15,262 nt of DNA from Acidothermaceae bacterium (GTDB lineage Bacteria > Actinomycetota > Actinomycetes > Acidothermales > Acidothermaceae). Of this stretch, positions 1 to 6,466 are shown one piece after another. The notes beneath the pieces were generated by a model that had not been told where the DNA came from, ran no database searches, and worked only from the letters and a program-made list of their open reading frames with translations. The DNA is taken from NCBI GenBank assembly GCA_025925185.1, contig JAICLV010000051.1, positions 1 to 15,262 of the forward strand, written 5' to 3'. The translations under genes and the position numbers were made by a program. Every line of letters starts with the position of its first letter. The stretch's first letter is position 1.

Positions 1-765
1 GGACCACAGCGTCCGCAGGCCAAAAGCGGTGCCGCCGGCGGCACCCGCGCACGCCTCGGTGGGGACCCCGCCCACGACCGCGTTGAAGTGGCGAGAGCCG
101 ACGTGGTGCATGTCGACCTGATCCGCGGCGGCCCCCTTCTGCGGGGCGAATTCGGCCGCTACGCCGCACGGCCCGAATAAGGGCGCCGCGACGTCGACGA
201 GTACATCGACACCGCCTGCGGGCGGGGGGCGAAGCCCGGTCGTGTCAATTGCCGAAAGCTGGCTCAGCGCGCCCCCGCCGCGCGCCAGCCTTCGGCCACC
301 TGCGTCAAGAAAACCCACGCCCAACGCCGAGAGCGCGCCCGCGCCGGCGTCGGTGCTGGCCGATCCCCCCAGCGTCGCGGTGATACGCACGACGTCCGGA
401 TGCTCCACCGCAGCCGCCAGCAGCTGGCCGAACCCAACGGTGTGCGCTTTCAATGCGTCGAGTTCGCGCATCAGCGGTAGACCCGACCCGCGAGCGAGTT
501 CGACGACGGCGGTGCCGTCGGCAAGCAGCAGCCACACGGCGCGCACCACGCGGTCGTCTGGGCCGAGGACGTCGGCCGTGCACCACCGGGCGTCGTCCTG
601 GCATTGCGCGATGACGTCGAGGGTGCCTTCACCACCGTCGGCGAGCGGCAACGTCGTGAGTTCGTCCTCCGGGCGAACCGAGCGCCAACCGTCGGCGAGC
701 GCCGCGGCGACGTCGCCCGCCGGCAGGCTGCCCTTGAACGAGTCAGGGGCTAGGACGACACGCAC
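1..765 (-). CDS. Glycerate kinase (GlxK/GarK family), 3' end beyond window
   Basis: This gene reads leftward and leaves the window, so 255 N-terminal residues of a family that is usually about 370-380 residues long are present. The enzyme phosphorylates D-glycerate with ATP to 2- or 3-phosphoglycerate in the cytoplasm, feeding glyoxylate or sugar-acid carbon into glycolysis. Family marks seen in order are the N-terminal VVLAPDSFKGSLP, LPLADGGEGTLDV (about residue 45), TATLGGSASTDAGAGAL (about 133) and FAPQKGAAADQ (about 205). All 255 codons are open. The GTG at 765 is chosen because the family starts immediately before the APDSFKGS motif; a weak GAGG lies about 7 nt upstream. It is divergent from the chemoreceptor gene, and nothing links their functions. 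The family is secure; which phosphoglycerate it makes cannot be told from this part. Confidence 0.93.
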   Translation of the reverse strand, partial: MRVVLAPDSFKGSLPAGDVAAALADGWRSVRPEDELTTLPLADGGEGTLDVIAQCQDDARWCTADVLGPDDRVVRAVWLLLADGTAVVELARGSGLPLMRELDALKAHTVGFGQLLAAAVEHPDVVRITATLGGSASTDAGAGALSALGVGFLDAGGRRLARGGGALSQLSAIDTTGLRPPPAGGVDVLVDVAAPLFGPCGVAAEFAPQKGAAADQVDMHHVGSRHFNAVVGGVPTEACAGAAGGTAFGLRTLWS

Positions 766-890
766 GTCTGCGCCTCGACATCGCCGTTGTACGTCACCTG
801 GCAAACCAAGTCGAAGATGCGCCGGAAGTCAATGCGACGCCGCCAGCCATGAACGCGGCGGACTCGCTTGACGACGTCGGACAAATGCAG

Positions 891-916
891 CTCAAGGCGG
901 TCAGCGCGATGCCGAT
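891..916 (+). promoter_or_regulatory. Candidate FliA (sigma-28) motility promoter for the chemoreceptor gene
   Basis: CTCAA at 891-895 and GCCGAT at 911-916 are separated by exactly 15 bases. The FliA -10 element of enterobacteria is GCCGATAA, and the consensus reported for Actinoplanes FliA is close to CTCA(A/C)-N15-17-GCCGAA. The site matches all but the last base of the latter. It lies 44 bases upstream of a chemoreceptor start, where such a promoter is expected. No transcript evidence is available. Confidence 0.6.
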
Positions 917-950
917 GACTCACTGAAACCCCGCGCCATTCCCCTTAATC

Positions 951-955
951 AGGAG
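951..955 (+). promoter_or_regulatory. Ribosome binding site of the chemoreceptor gene
   Basis: AGGAG lies five bases before the GTG at 961 and fixes that start over the later in-frame GTG codons. Confidence 0.75.
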
Positions 956-960
956 CCCAC

Positions 961-2568
961 GTGACCGGAGACCAGAATGTGAGCGTGAACGCATTCTTCC
1001 GGCAGCGCATCGGACTCACCTCGCCCGCCAGCGTCGCCGTCGCCCAGATCGGCTCATTTGCGCTGTTGGCATTCGCGATGCGCAGCGCCAGCGCCGTCAT
1101 CGCGTTGGTCGGCGCGGTCCAGGCGGTCGCGGTCAGCGGCCTCACCGTGTTAAGCGCGGCGCGGCGAGCACGTCAAATTCGTTTGCTCACAATGGCGATC
1201 GAGCGCGTCAGCGCCGGCGAGCTGAAGTCCGAGTTGCCGCAGACCGGAGACCCGGTCACGGACACGCTGAGTCACGCGGTCGCCGATCTCGTGGCGCGGT
1301 TGCGCGAAACCGTGTCGGCGCTCGCCTCCGGAGCTCGGCAGATTCGCGTCTCTTACCAGGAGCTCCAGAGCGTCAGCACGACGATGAGCACCACCGCCGA
1401 ACTCGCCGCCGACCGTGCGACCGCCGTCGCTGTGTCGGCCGAGCAGGTCGCCGCCAGCGTTCACCGCGTCGCGGCTGCCACCGAGGAATTCACCGCCACC
1501 ATCGGCGAAGTCGCGCAGCATGCCGAGCACGCGGCCGGTGTCGCACAGGGTGCGACGCAAGAGGCGGCGAAGGCGCAATCGAGGGTGCGCGAGCTAGGCG
1601 AGGCATCCGAGCAGGTCACCCGTATCGTGGACCTCATCGCGAATATCGCGCGGCAGACCCATCTGCTCGCTCTGAACGCGACTCTCGAGGCGGCCCGCGC
1701 GGGCGAGGCTGGACGAGGCTTCGCGGTGGTCGCCGGGTCGGTCAAGCAGCTCGCAGAGCAAACCGCCGCCGCTACCGAGGACGTTGGGTCGACCGTGCGC
1801 GGGATCCAAGCCGGCTCGGGATCGGCCGGCTTCGCCATCGACGGCATCGTGTCAACCATCCGTACTGTCAACGACAACCAAGCCGCGATTGCGAGCGCCG
1901 TCGAACAGCAGACCGCCACCACCAACGAAATCGGGCGCGGTGCGTCGGAGGCGGCGGGTGGCGCAGCGCAGATCGCGGGACACATCGCGGGCCTGGTCGA
2001 CCTCGCGACTGACAGCGCCTACGCGGGCGCCCAGGCGCGCACCACCGCTGCCGACTTTGCGCATCTCGCCGCGTTGTTTGACTCACTGACCGAACGCTTC
2101 GACGCGGCGACGCTGTTGTCCGAGTCGGCGTCGGCCCACGAGCGCGCAGCGACGTCCGCGACCACCGACGGCGGAGTGACCCGGATCGAGGACACCGTGC
2201 GCGGCGCCGGACTGCACCAATTCGATTTCGTGGGCGAGTGGCGGTTCTCGAGCGGAAACGTCGAGGCCGACGGCACCAACACCTACAGCTGTCATCGCGG
2301 CGATGTCGCGACGTTGCGATTCACGGGCGCGCGAGCCGCGTTCTACGGCGTGACAGACGCCAACCACGGCATTGTCGCAATCAGCGTCGACGGCGGCGAA
2401 GAGTCGCTTGTCGACGAGTACAGTCCGACACGGGCCTCGGGTGTGTTGTTGTGGCGCAGCGCAGACCTCCCCCGTGGCGAGCACACGGTGCGGATTCGGG
2501 TCACGGGCGAACGAGGGCCCCACTCACGATTCAGCTGGGCGGCGGTCGATCGCGTCGAGGTGAGCTGA
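961..2568 (+). CDS. Methyl-accepting chemotaxis protein with C-terminal carbohydrate-binding-like module
   Basis: A 535-residue membrane chemoreceptor. Two hydrophobic helices (about 24-40 and 43-66) are joined by only a few polar residues, so there is no real extracellular domain. A HAMP-like segment (about 67-120) follows, then the coiled-coil signalling domain (about 121-385). The hairpin tip that contacts CheA/CheW is at 224-262 (IANIARQTHLLALNATLEAA, then RAGEAGRGFAVVA); the usual QTN is QTH. After an Ala/Ser/Thr linker, residues 416-535 form a different domain with FVGEWRFSSG, RFTGARAAFYGVTDANHGI, VDGGEESLVDEYSPT, LPRGEHTVRIRVTGE and SWAAVDRVEV. This pattern is known from C-terminal modules of secreted glycosidases. 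Inference: the module lies inside the cell and may sense a sugar or glycan. The GTG start is supported by AGGAG. No che genes are nearby; the next gene, araD, is convergent. Chemoreceptor identity is secure, the role of the C-terminal module is not. Confidence 0.9.
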   Translation: MTGDQNVSVNAFFRQRIGLTSPASVAVAQIGSFALLAFAMRSASAVIALVGAVQAVAVSGLTVLSAARRARQIRLLTMAIERVSAGELKSELPQTGDPVTDTLSHAVADLVARLRETVSALASGARQIRVSYQELQSVSTTMSTTAELAADRATAVAVSAEQVAASVHRVAAATEEFTATIGEVAQHAEHAAGVAQGATQEAAKAQSRVRELGEASEQVTRIVDLIANIARQTHLLALNATLEAARAGEAGRGFAVVAGSVKQLAEQTAAATEDVGSTVRGIQAGSGSAGFAIDGIVSTIRTVNDNQAAIASAVEQQTATTNEIGRGASEAAGGAAQIAGHIAGLVDLATDSAYAGAQARTTAADFAHLAALFDSLTERFDAATLLSESASAHERAATSATTDGGVTRIEDTVRGAGLHQFDFVGEWRFSSGNVEADGTNTYSCHRGDVATLRFTGARAAFYGVTDANHGIVAISVDGGEESLVDEYSPTRASGVLLWRSADLPRGEHTVRIRVTGERGPHSRFSWAAVDRVEVS

Positions 2569-2581
2569 CGCTCCCGTCAGC
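2564..2581. terminator. Perfect hairpin between convergent chemoreceptor and araD genes
   Basis: GCTGACG (2564-2570), loop CTCC, CGTCAGC (2575-2581): a perfect 7-bp stem that contains the stop codons of both converging genes. Neither strand has a T-run after it, so a bidirectional terminator role is inferred only from position. Confidence 0.4.
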
Positions 2582-3251
2582 GCTGGCCGTACACGTTTTG
2601 ATAACGGTCGAAGAGCCGATCGACGTCTGCGGCCGCGATCGACAACGGCTCGCCCAATTGCCGGGCGATATGCACGGTGCGGGCGACGTCCTCGCACATC
2701 ACCGCCGCCTTCACCGCCGAACGCGCGTCGGGGCCGATGGTGAAGACGCCGTGGTTTTGCATGAGCACCGCCGGCGAGCGATGACCGCGCAGCGTGTTGA
2801 CGATGCCGATCCCGATGTCGTCATTGCCGATCAGCGCGAAGGGGCCGAGCGGGACCTCGCCACCGAACTCGTCAGCCATCGCGGTGAGCACGCACGGTAT
2901 CGCCTCGCCGCGCGCGGCCCACGCGGTGGCGTACGTCGAGTGAGTGTGGACGACGCCGCCGACGCCGGGCATCGCGCGGTAGACGTACGCGTGCGCGGCC
3001 GTGTCACTCGAGGGCGCGTAATCGCCATCGACAACTCGACCGTCGAGGTCGCACACGATCATGTTGTCGGGACTGAGATCTTCGTAGGCGACGCCGCTTG
3101 GCTTGATGACGAAGCGCTCCTCCCCCGGTATTCGCGCCGACACATTCCCCGCGGTCCACACGACCAGACCCCATCGGATCAACTCGCCGTGTAGCGCGGC
3201 GACGTCCCTCCTCGCCTGTTCGATGACCGCGCCGGAAGTTTGCGTCGTCAT
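2577..3251 (-). CDS. araD: L-ribulose-5-phosphate 4-epimerase
   Basis: A 224-residue class II aldolase/epimerase family protein that converts L-ribulose-5-phosphate to D-xylulose-5-phosphate, the last step of L-arabinose catabolism before the pentose phosphate pathway. Visible marks: WTAGNVSAR (about 32-40), KPSGVAYEDL (50-59), SSDTAAHAYVYR (81-92), the zinc-binding VHTHSTYA with His102 and His104, His167 in LMQNHGVFTIG, Asp127 in the position of the catalytic Asp120 of E. coli AraD, and a C-terminal NVYGQ whose Tyr221 matches the catalytic Tyr229 of the E. coli NAYYGQ end. The length is normal and no key residue is missing. Its ATG overlaps the araB stop by four bases (ATGA), and GAGGTGAG lies upstream inside araB, so it should be translated with the kinase. 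A fuculose-phosphate aldolase is the main alternative, but the C-terminus and the araB partner favour AraD. Confidence 0.93.
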   Translation of the reverse strand: MTTQTSGAVIEQARRDVAALHGELIRWGLVVWTAGNVSARIPGEERFVIKPSGVAYEDLSPDNMIVCDLDGRVVDGDYAPSSDTAAHAYVYRAMPGVGGVVHTHSTYATAWAARGEAIPCVLTAMADEFGGEVPLGPFALIGNDDIGIGIVNTLRGHRSPAVLMQNHGVFTIGPDARSAVKAAVMCEDVARTVHIARQLGEPLSIAAADVDRLFDRYQNVYGQR

Positions 3252-4924
3252 TGCGCGCTCACCTCGTTTCGCAGTCGGCGCAGCCTGCGCATGACGTCGT
3301 TTTGACCGCGCCCAAAGTAGTCGTGCAGTCGGCGGTACTCGCCGTAAAGCACGTCGTAGCGTCGTGCGTTGTCGGCCTGCGGCAGGTAAGCGTCACGCCG
3401 CTGCCGGCCCATGACCGCCGACGCCGCCGCCACCGACGGGTAGCCGCCGGCCGCCACAGCGGCATGAATCGCCGACCCAAGTGCCGGACCGTGCTCGGCG
3501 TCGAGCAGATGGAGCGGCATGTCAAGCACATCGGAGTAGATCTGCATGACGAACGCGTTCTTCAGCAGACCACCTGCCACGACGAACTCAGTCACCGGTA
3601 GGCCCGCGTCGTTGAACGTCTCGACGATCGTGCGGGTGCCGAAGGCGGTGGCCTCGACCAATGCGCGATAGACGTCTTCGGGCTTCGTCGCAAGGGTCAT
3701 GCCTACCAGCACGCCGGACAGGTCGTGGTCGACTAGCACCGACCGGTTCCCGCTTTGCCAGTCGAGCGCGACTAGCCCGTGCTCACCGACCTGTTGGCTC
3801 GCTGCGAGTTCGCTCAGCAACTCATGCACCGATATCCCGCGCGACCGCGCGTCGTCCTCGTACGACGCTGGAACGAACCGGTCGACGAACCAGCCAAAGA
3901 TGTCACCGACACCACTTTGGCCGGCCTCATAGCCCCAAAGCCCTTGCACGATCCCGTCGGCGACGACGCCGCACATACCCGGAACCGGCTCTAACCGCTC
4001 GCCGTTCATGACGTGGCAGGTCGACGTGCCCATGACGGCCAGCATCTGGCCTGGTGCGATCGACTTCGCGGCTGGCGCGGTGACATGCGCGTCGACGTTG
4101 CCTACGCTGACCGCGATGCCTGCTGGCAAGCCGGTCCACGCCGCCGCCCGCGCGCTCAGGCCACCGGCCCGACAACCCAACGGGGAGAGCGGATGCCGCA
4201 CGAGGTCGTCGATGTAACCGGCGAACTCGGGATTGAGCGCGGCGAGGAATTCCCGCGACGGCCAGTCGCCGTCTTGGAAAATGCCCTTGTAGCCGGCGGT
4301 GCAGACGTTGCGCGTCTCGACACCGCACAGCTGCCATATGATCCAGTCGGCGGCCTCGATCCAGCGCGCGGTCGCCGCGTAAACCAACGGGTCCTCTTCC
4401 AAGACTTGCAGCGCCTTGGCGAATTCCCATTCGGATGAGATCTTGCCGCCATAGCGTGCGAGCCACGGCTCGCCACGCTGCTCGGCCAGCGCGTTGATGC
4501 GATCGGCTTGTGGCTGGGCGGCGTGGTGCTTCCACAACTTGGCGTATGCGTGGGGACGCGCGACGTACTCGTCAACCTGGCAAAGCGGTGTTCCGTCGGC
4601 GAGCACCGGCAGCACGGTGCACGCGGTGAAGTCGGTCCCGATTCCGACGACTTGATCTGGCAGGACTCCGCTCACCGCAAGCGCCTTCGGCACGGCGTCG
4701 CGCAAAACGTCGACATAGTCCGCGGGATGTTGCAGTGCCCAATCGGGCGGAAGCTCGGCGCCGGTCTCGGCGAGCACGGTGTCCATGACGCCATGCCGAT
4801 ATTCGTGGACGGCGCTGCTCATTTCGGCGCCGTCGCTGACACGCACGACAACCGCCCTGCCTGACAACGTGCCGTAATCGACGCCAATCACGTAGGCGTC
4901 GGCGGGAACACTGGTTTGGCTCAT
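3248..4924 (-). other. araB: L-ribulokinase (AraB) module, possible independent start at 4924
   Basis: From Met384 of the fusion the frame gives 558 residues, a normal AraB length. The enzyme is a FGGY-family kinase making L-ribulose-5-phosphate from L-ribulose and ATP. In this numbering: first phosphate loop VIGVDYGTLSGR (12-23), GTDFTACTVLP (96-106), the ribulokinase-typical VDEYVARPHAYAKLWKHH (117-134), GKISSEWEFAK (160-170), catalytic base Asp278 in GNVDAH, GTSTCHVM (299-306), DWQSGNRS (388-395) and adenosine-site AGGLLKN (450-456). All expected motifs are present, so kinase activity is likely. GGAAG four bases before the ATG at 4924 could serve as a ribosome binding site, so the kinase may exist both fused and free. 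It overlaps araD by ATGA. Confidence 0.93.
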
Positions 4925-6073
4925 CGAACTTCCGAGTTCTCTCTCTCCTGGCCCGCGATTCCGCGGATTGCGACGGGATCGGGGTTTGCGACCAACGGGT
5001 GGGCTTGCGACGCGTGCCGCGCTCTCCCTAACGACAAGTGTCGGACTCACGATGGAACGACCGCGCGTGCGCGCGCCAGCCTTGATCTGCCCAAGCAGGA
5101 GATCCAGACTACGCCGTCCGACCTCGTCGAAGTCTTGCCGCACGGTCGTCAACGGCGGGTTGAAATACGGCGCCTCAGGCACGTCGTCGAATCCCACGAC
5201 ACTCACCTCCGCGGGCACCTGCCTGCCGGCCTCGTGTAGCGCGCGCAACACTCCCAGGGCCATGGAGTCGTTGGCCGCGAAGACGGCGGTCAAATCAGAG
5301 ATGCGGGCGAGCATCCGGCCCGCCTCGAAGCCGGACTTTGCCGACCAGTCACCGCGAAGCGGCGGCGGAGCCTCGGCGCCATGCGCCTCGAGGGTGGCCC
5401 GCCACGCCGCAGCCCGGCGGCCGGCCTCTAGCCACTCCGGCGGACCCGCAACGTGCCACACGGTCGCATGTCCTTGCTTGAGCATGAACGAGGTCGCCAC
5501 CCGCGCGCCGACCGCCTGGTCGACGCCGACCATTCCAGCGCCTGCCAGATCGGTGCCACCGGGAACCTCGGCGCCGTCAAAGAGGTCGGCTCCTTCGACG
5601 ACAACGAGGGGCAGATCCACCGGGATCCATCGCAAAAAGGCTTTCGCCGAGACGACCGGCGCGATCACGACAGCGCCCTCGATCCCGTTGGCGACGAGGC
5701 GATCGACAGCGTCCTTGATGGCGGCCGGCTCGGTCGAGCGCAAGGTCGCCACCGAGAGGAAGTACCCGGCGGTGTACGCGGCCCGCTCCAACGCGTTCAA
5801 CGCGGAGGCCGGGCCGTACAGCGAGGTGCGCAGGGTGATCACACCGAGGACCTGGGATCGCCCGGTGACCAGCGCGCGGGCCGCGCCGTTGCGCCGATAG
5901 CCCAAACCGTCGACCGCGGCCAACACTCGAAGGCGGGTGGTGCCACGTACGCCGGGAAGGTCGTTGACCACCCGAAACACGGTCTGGTGCGAGACGCCTG
6001 CTGCGCGGGCCACATCCTCCATGGTCGGCCCGCGCTCGGACCGGCTACGGGAGCTAGGCCGCGCGCCACTCAT
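3248..6073 (-). CDS. araB: LacI-type regulator fused in frame to L-ribulokinase (941 residues)
   Basis: One uninterrupted frame encodes a LacI-family repressor (residues 1 to about 352), an Arg/Pro-rich stretch of about 31 residues (353-383) and a complete L-ribulokinase (384-941). These are normally separate proteins. Either this is a real regulator-enzyme fusion or the repressor lost its stop codon and the frame now reads through a former intergenic spacer. The spacer looks like the latter: it is low in complexity and contains purine-rich AGGAGAGAGAG and, just before Met384, GGAAG, so AraB may also be made from its own start. The ATG at 6073 has no clear ribosome binding site; Met18 (6022), directly before the helix-turn-helix, is an alternative. 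An in-frame TAG lies shortly upstream of 6073, so the frame does not begin earlier. The promoter and operator upstream fit control by a LacI-type protein. The two halves are described separately. Confidence 0.85.
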   Translation of the reverse strand: MSGARPSSRSRSERGPTMEDVARAAGVSHQTVFRVVNDLPGVRGTTRLRVLAAVDGLGYRRNGAARALVTGRSQVLGVITLRTSLYGPASALNALERAAYTAGYFLSVATLRSTEPAAIKDAVDRLVANGIEGAVVIAPVVSAKAFLRWIPVDLPLVVVEGADLFDGAEVPGGTDLAGAGMVGVDQAVGARVATSFMLKQGHATVWHVAGPPEWLEAGRRAAAWRATLEAHGAEAPPPLRGDWSAKSGFEAGRMLARISDLTAVFAANDSMALGVLRALHEAGRQVPAEVSVVGFDDVPEAPYFNPPLTTVRQDFDEVGRRSLDLLLGQIKAGARTRGRSIVSPTLVVRESAARVASPPVGRKPRSRRNPRNRGPGERELGSSMSQTSVPADAYVIGVDYGTLSGRAVVVRVSDGAEMSSAVHEYRHGVMDTVLAETGAELPPDWALQHPADYVDVLRDAVPKALAVSGVLPDQVVGIGTDFTACTVLPVLADGTPLCQVDEYVARPHAYAKLWKHHAAQPQADRINALAEQRGEPWLARYGGKISSEWEFAKALQVLEEDPLVYAATARWIEAADWIIWQLCGVETRNVCTAGYKGIFQDGDWPSREFLAALNPEFAGYIDDLVRHPLSPLGCRAGGLSARAAAWTGLPAGIAVSVGNVDAHVTAPAAKSIAPGQMLAVMGTSTCHVMNGERLEPVPGMCGVVADGIVQGLWGYEAGQSGVGDIFGWFVDRFVPASYEDDARSRGISVHELLSELAASQQVGEHGLVALDWQSGNRSVLVDHDLSGVLVGMTLATKPEDVYRALVEATAFGTRTIVETFNDAGLPVTEFVVAGGLLKNAFVMQIYSDVLDMPLHLLDAEHGPALGSAIHAAVAAGGYPSVAAASAVMGRQRRDAYLPQADNARRYDVLYGEYRRLHDYFGRGQNDVMRRLRRLRNEVSAQ
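4925..6073 (-). other. LacI-family regulator module of the fusion
   Basis: Residues 1-383 of the fused frame. The helix-turn-helix MEDVARAAGVSHQTVFRVVN (18-37) is followed by the hinge region GYRRNGAARALVTG and a periplasmic-binding-protein-like sugar domain containing LGVIT (76-80), GDWSAKSGFEAG (241-252), TAVFAANDSMALGVLRAL (262-279) and VSVVGFDDVPEAPYF (290-304). Two usually conserved DNA-binding positions differ: Phe33 replaces the Ser of TVSRV, and Arg61 replaces the Pro of the hinge (YRPN). It is clearly paralogous to the regulator at 7128-8219, whose versions of these positions are normal. It probably responds to an arabinose-pathway sugar, by context only. Whether it still binds DNA is uncertain. 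Confidence 0.85.
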
Positions 6074-6118
6074 CGAGCGACGAGCAACGGCGAGGACACC
6101 GCTCTACCACTGCCTGCA

Positions 6119-6130
6119 GTGAGCGCTAAC
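6119..6130 (-). promoter_or_regulatory. LacI-type operator 1
   Basis: GTGAGCGCTAAC is a near-perfect palindrome around AGCGCT, the usual core of LacI-family operators. Read on the minus strand it is GTTAGCGCTCAC, starting 8 bases after the -10 element of the minus-strand promoter, so a bound repressor would cover the transcription start. Operator 2 (6303-6314) matches it in 11 of 12 bases in opposite orientation. Confidence 0.75.
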
Positions 6131-6138
6131 ATGGCCCT

Positions 6139-6166
6139 AGTATGACGGCCCCCGCAGCACTGTCAA
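6139..6166 (-). promoter_or_regulatory. Promoter of the lacI-araB-araD operon
   Basis: On the minus strand a perfect -35 TTGACA (6166-6161) is followed after 16 bases by CATACT (6144-6139), an acceptable -10. Operator 1 lies just downstream. The expected leader to the ATG at 6073 is about 60 bases. Confidence 0.6.
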
Positions 6167-6288
6167 GCCAGCGTGTCCGAACCGTTACGCCCGAGTAGAT
6201 TTGACAGCTCCACGCGAATGTCGCGCGATGAACGAATCCGTCACCGCCCCGCTGGCTGTGCTCGGGCAAGGGTCCGCCGCCGGTCGAG

Positions 6289-6317
6289 TTGACAGGAGTA
6301 TTGTTATCGCTCACGAT
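6289..6317 (+). promoter_or_regulatory. Promoter of the araA remnant with operator 2 in its spacer
   Basis: TTGACA (6289-6294) and a weak -10 CACGAT (6312-6317) are 17 bases apart. Operator 2, GTTATCGCTCAC (6303-6314), fills the spacer and enters the -10, the classic place for repression. A second TTGACA at 6201-6206 has no convincing -10 partner. Confidence 0.55.
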
Positions 6318-6319
6318 GA

Positions 6320-6340
6320 CGGCCGAGAATCGTTCGGCCG
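6320..6340 (+). other. 7-bp hairpin in the araA leader
   Basis: CGGCCGA (6320-6326), loop GAATCGT, TCGGCCG (6334-6340) is a perfect GC-rich stem close to the expected transcription start of araA. No T-run follows. It may stabilise the 5' end of the transcript; no riboswitch class is recognised. Confidence 0.35.
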
Positions 6341-6363
6341 CGGTCGGCAACCGGCACCTCAAC

Positions 6364-6407
6364 AGCCGGCAACCAGCCGGCAACCAGCCGGCAACGAGCC
6401 AGCAACA
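6364..6407 (+). repeat. Four tandem 11-bp repeats in the araA leader
   Basis: The unit AGCCGGCAACC occurs three times in a row (the third ends in G) and then once as AGCCAGCAACA. It lies in the expected untranslated leader of araA. The 11-bp period is close to one helical turn. Confidence 0.85.
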
Positions 6408-6456
6408 GGCAACAACGGCCAGCCTCCGGGCGGCGCCGACCGCTGGTACGAGCAGC

Positions 6457-6462
6457 GAGGAG
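6457..6462 (+). promoter_or_regulatory. Ribosome binding site of the araA remnant
   Basis: GAGGAG ends four bases before the GTG at 6467, so the translation start of the broken gene is still intact. Confidence 0.7.
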
Positions 6463-6466
6463 TCCC

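Noticed and set aside
242..871. 209-codon plus-strand open frame over the glycerate kinase gene
   Set aside because: It is Ser/Arg/Pro-rich and antisense to a well-matched glycerate kinase; long shadow frames are common in GC-rich DNA.
849..926. 25-codon frame from ATG 849 to TGA 926 before the chemoreceptor gene
   Set aside because: It has no ribosome binding site or recognisable sequence, and the FliA-like promoter lies within it, so it is probably a chance frame.
2238..3194. 318-codon plus-strand frame overlapping the chemoreceptor end and araD
   Set aside because: It is a shadow of two recognised genes and resembles no family.
3251..3262. TTGCGCGCTCAC, partly like the ara operators, near the araB-araD junction
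   Set aside because: It matches operator 2 in only about 9 of 12 bases, lies in coding sequence and is not a palindrome with the right core.
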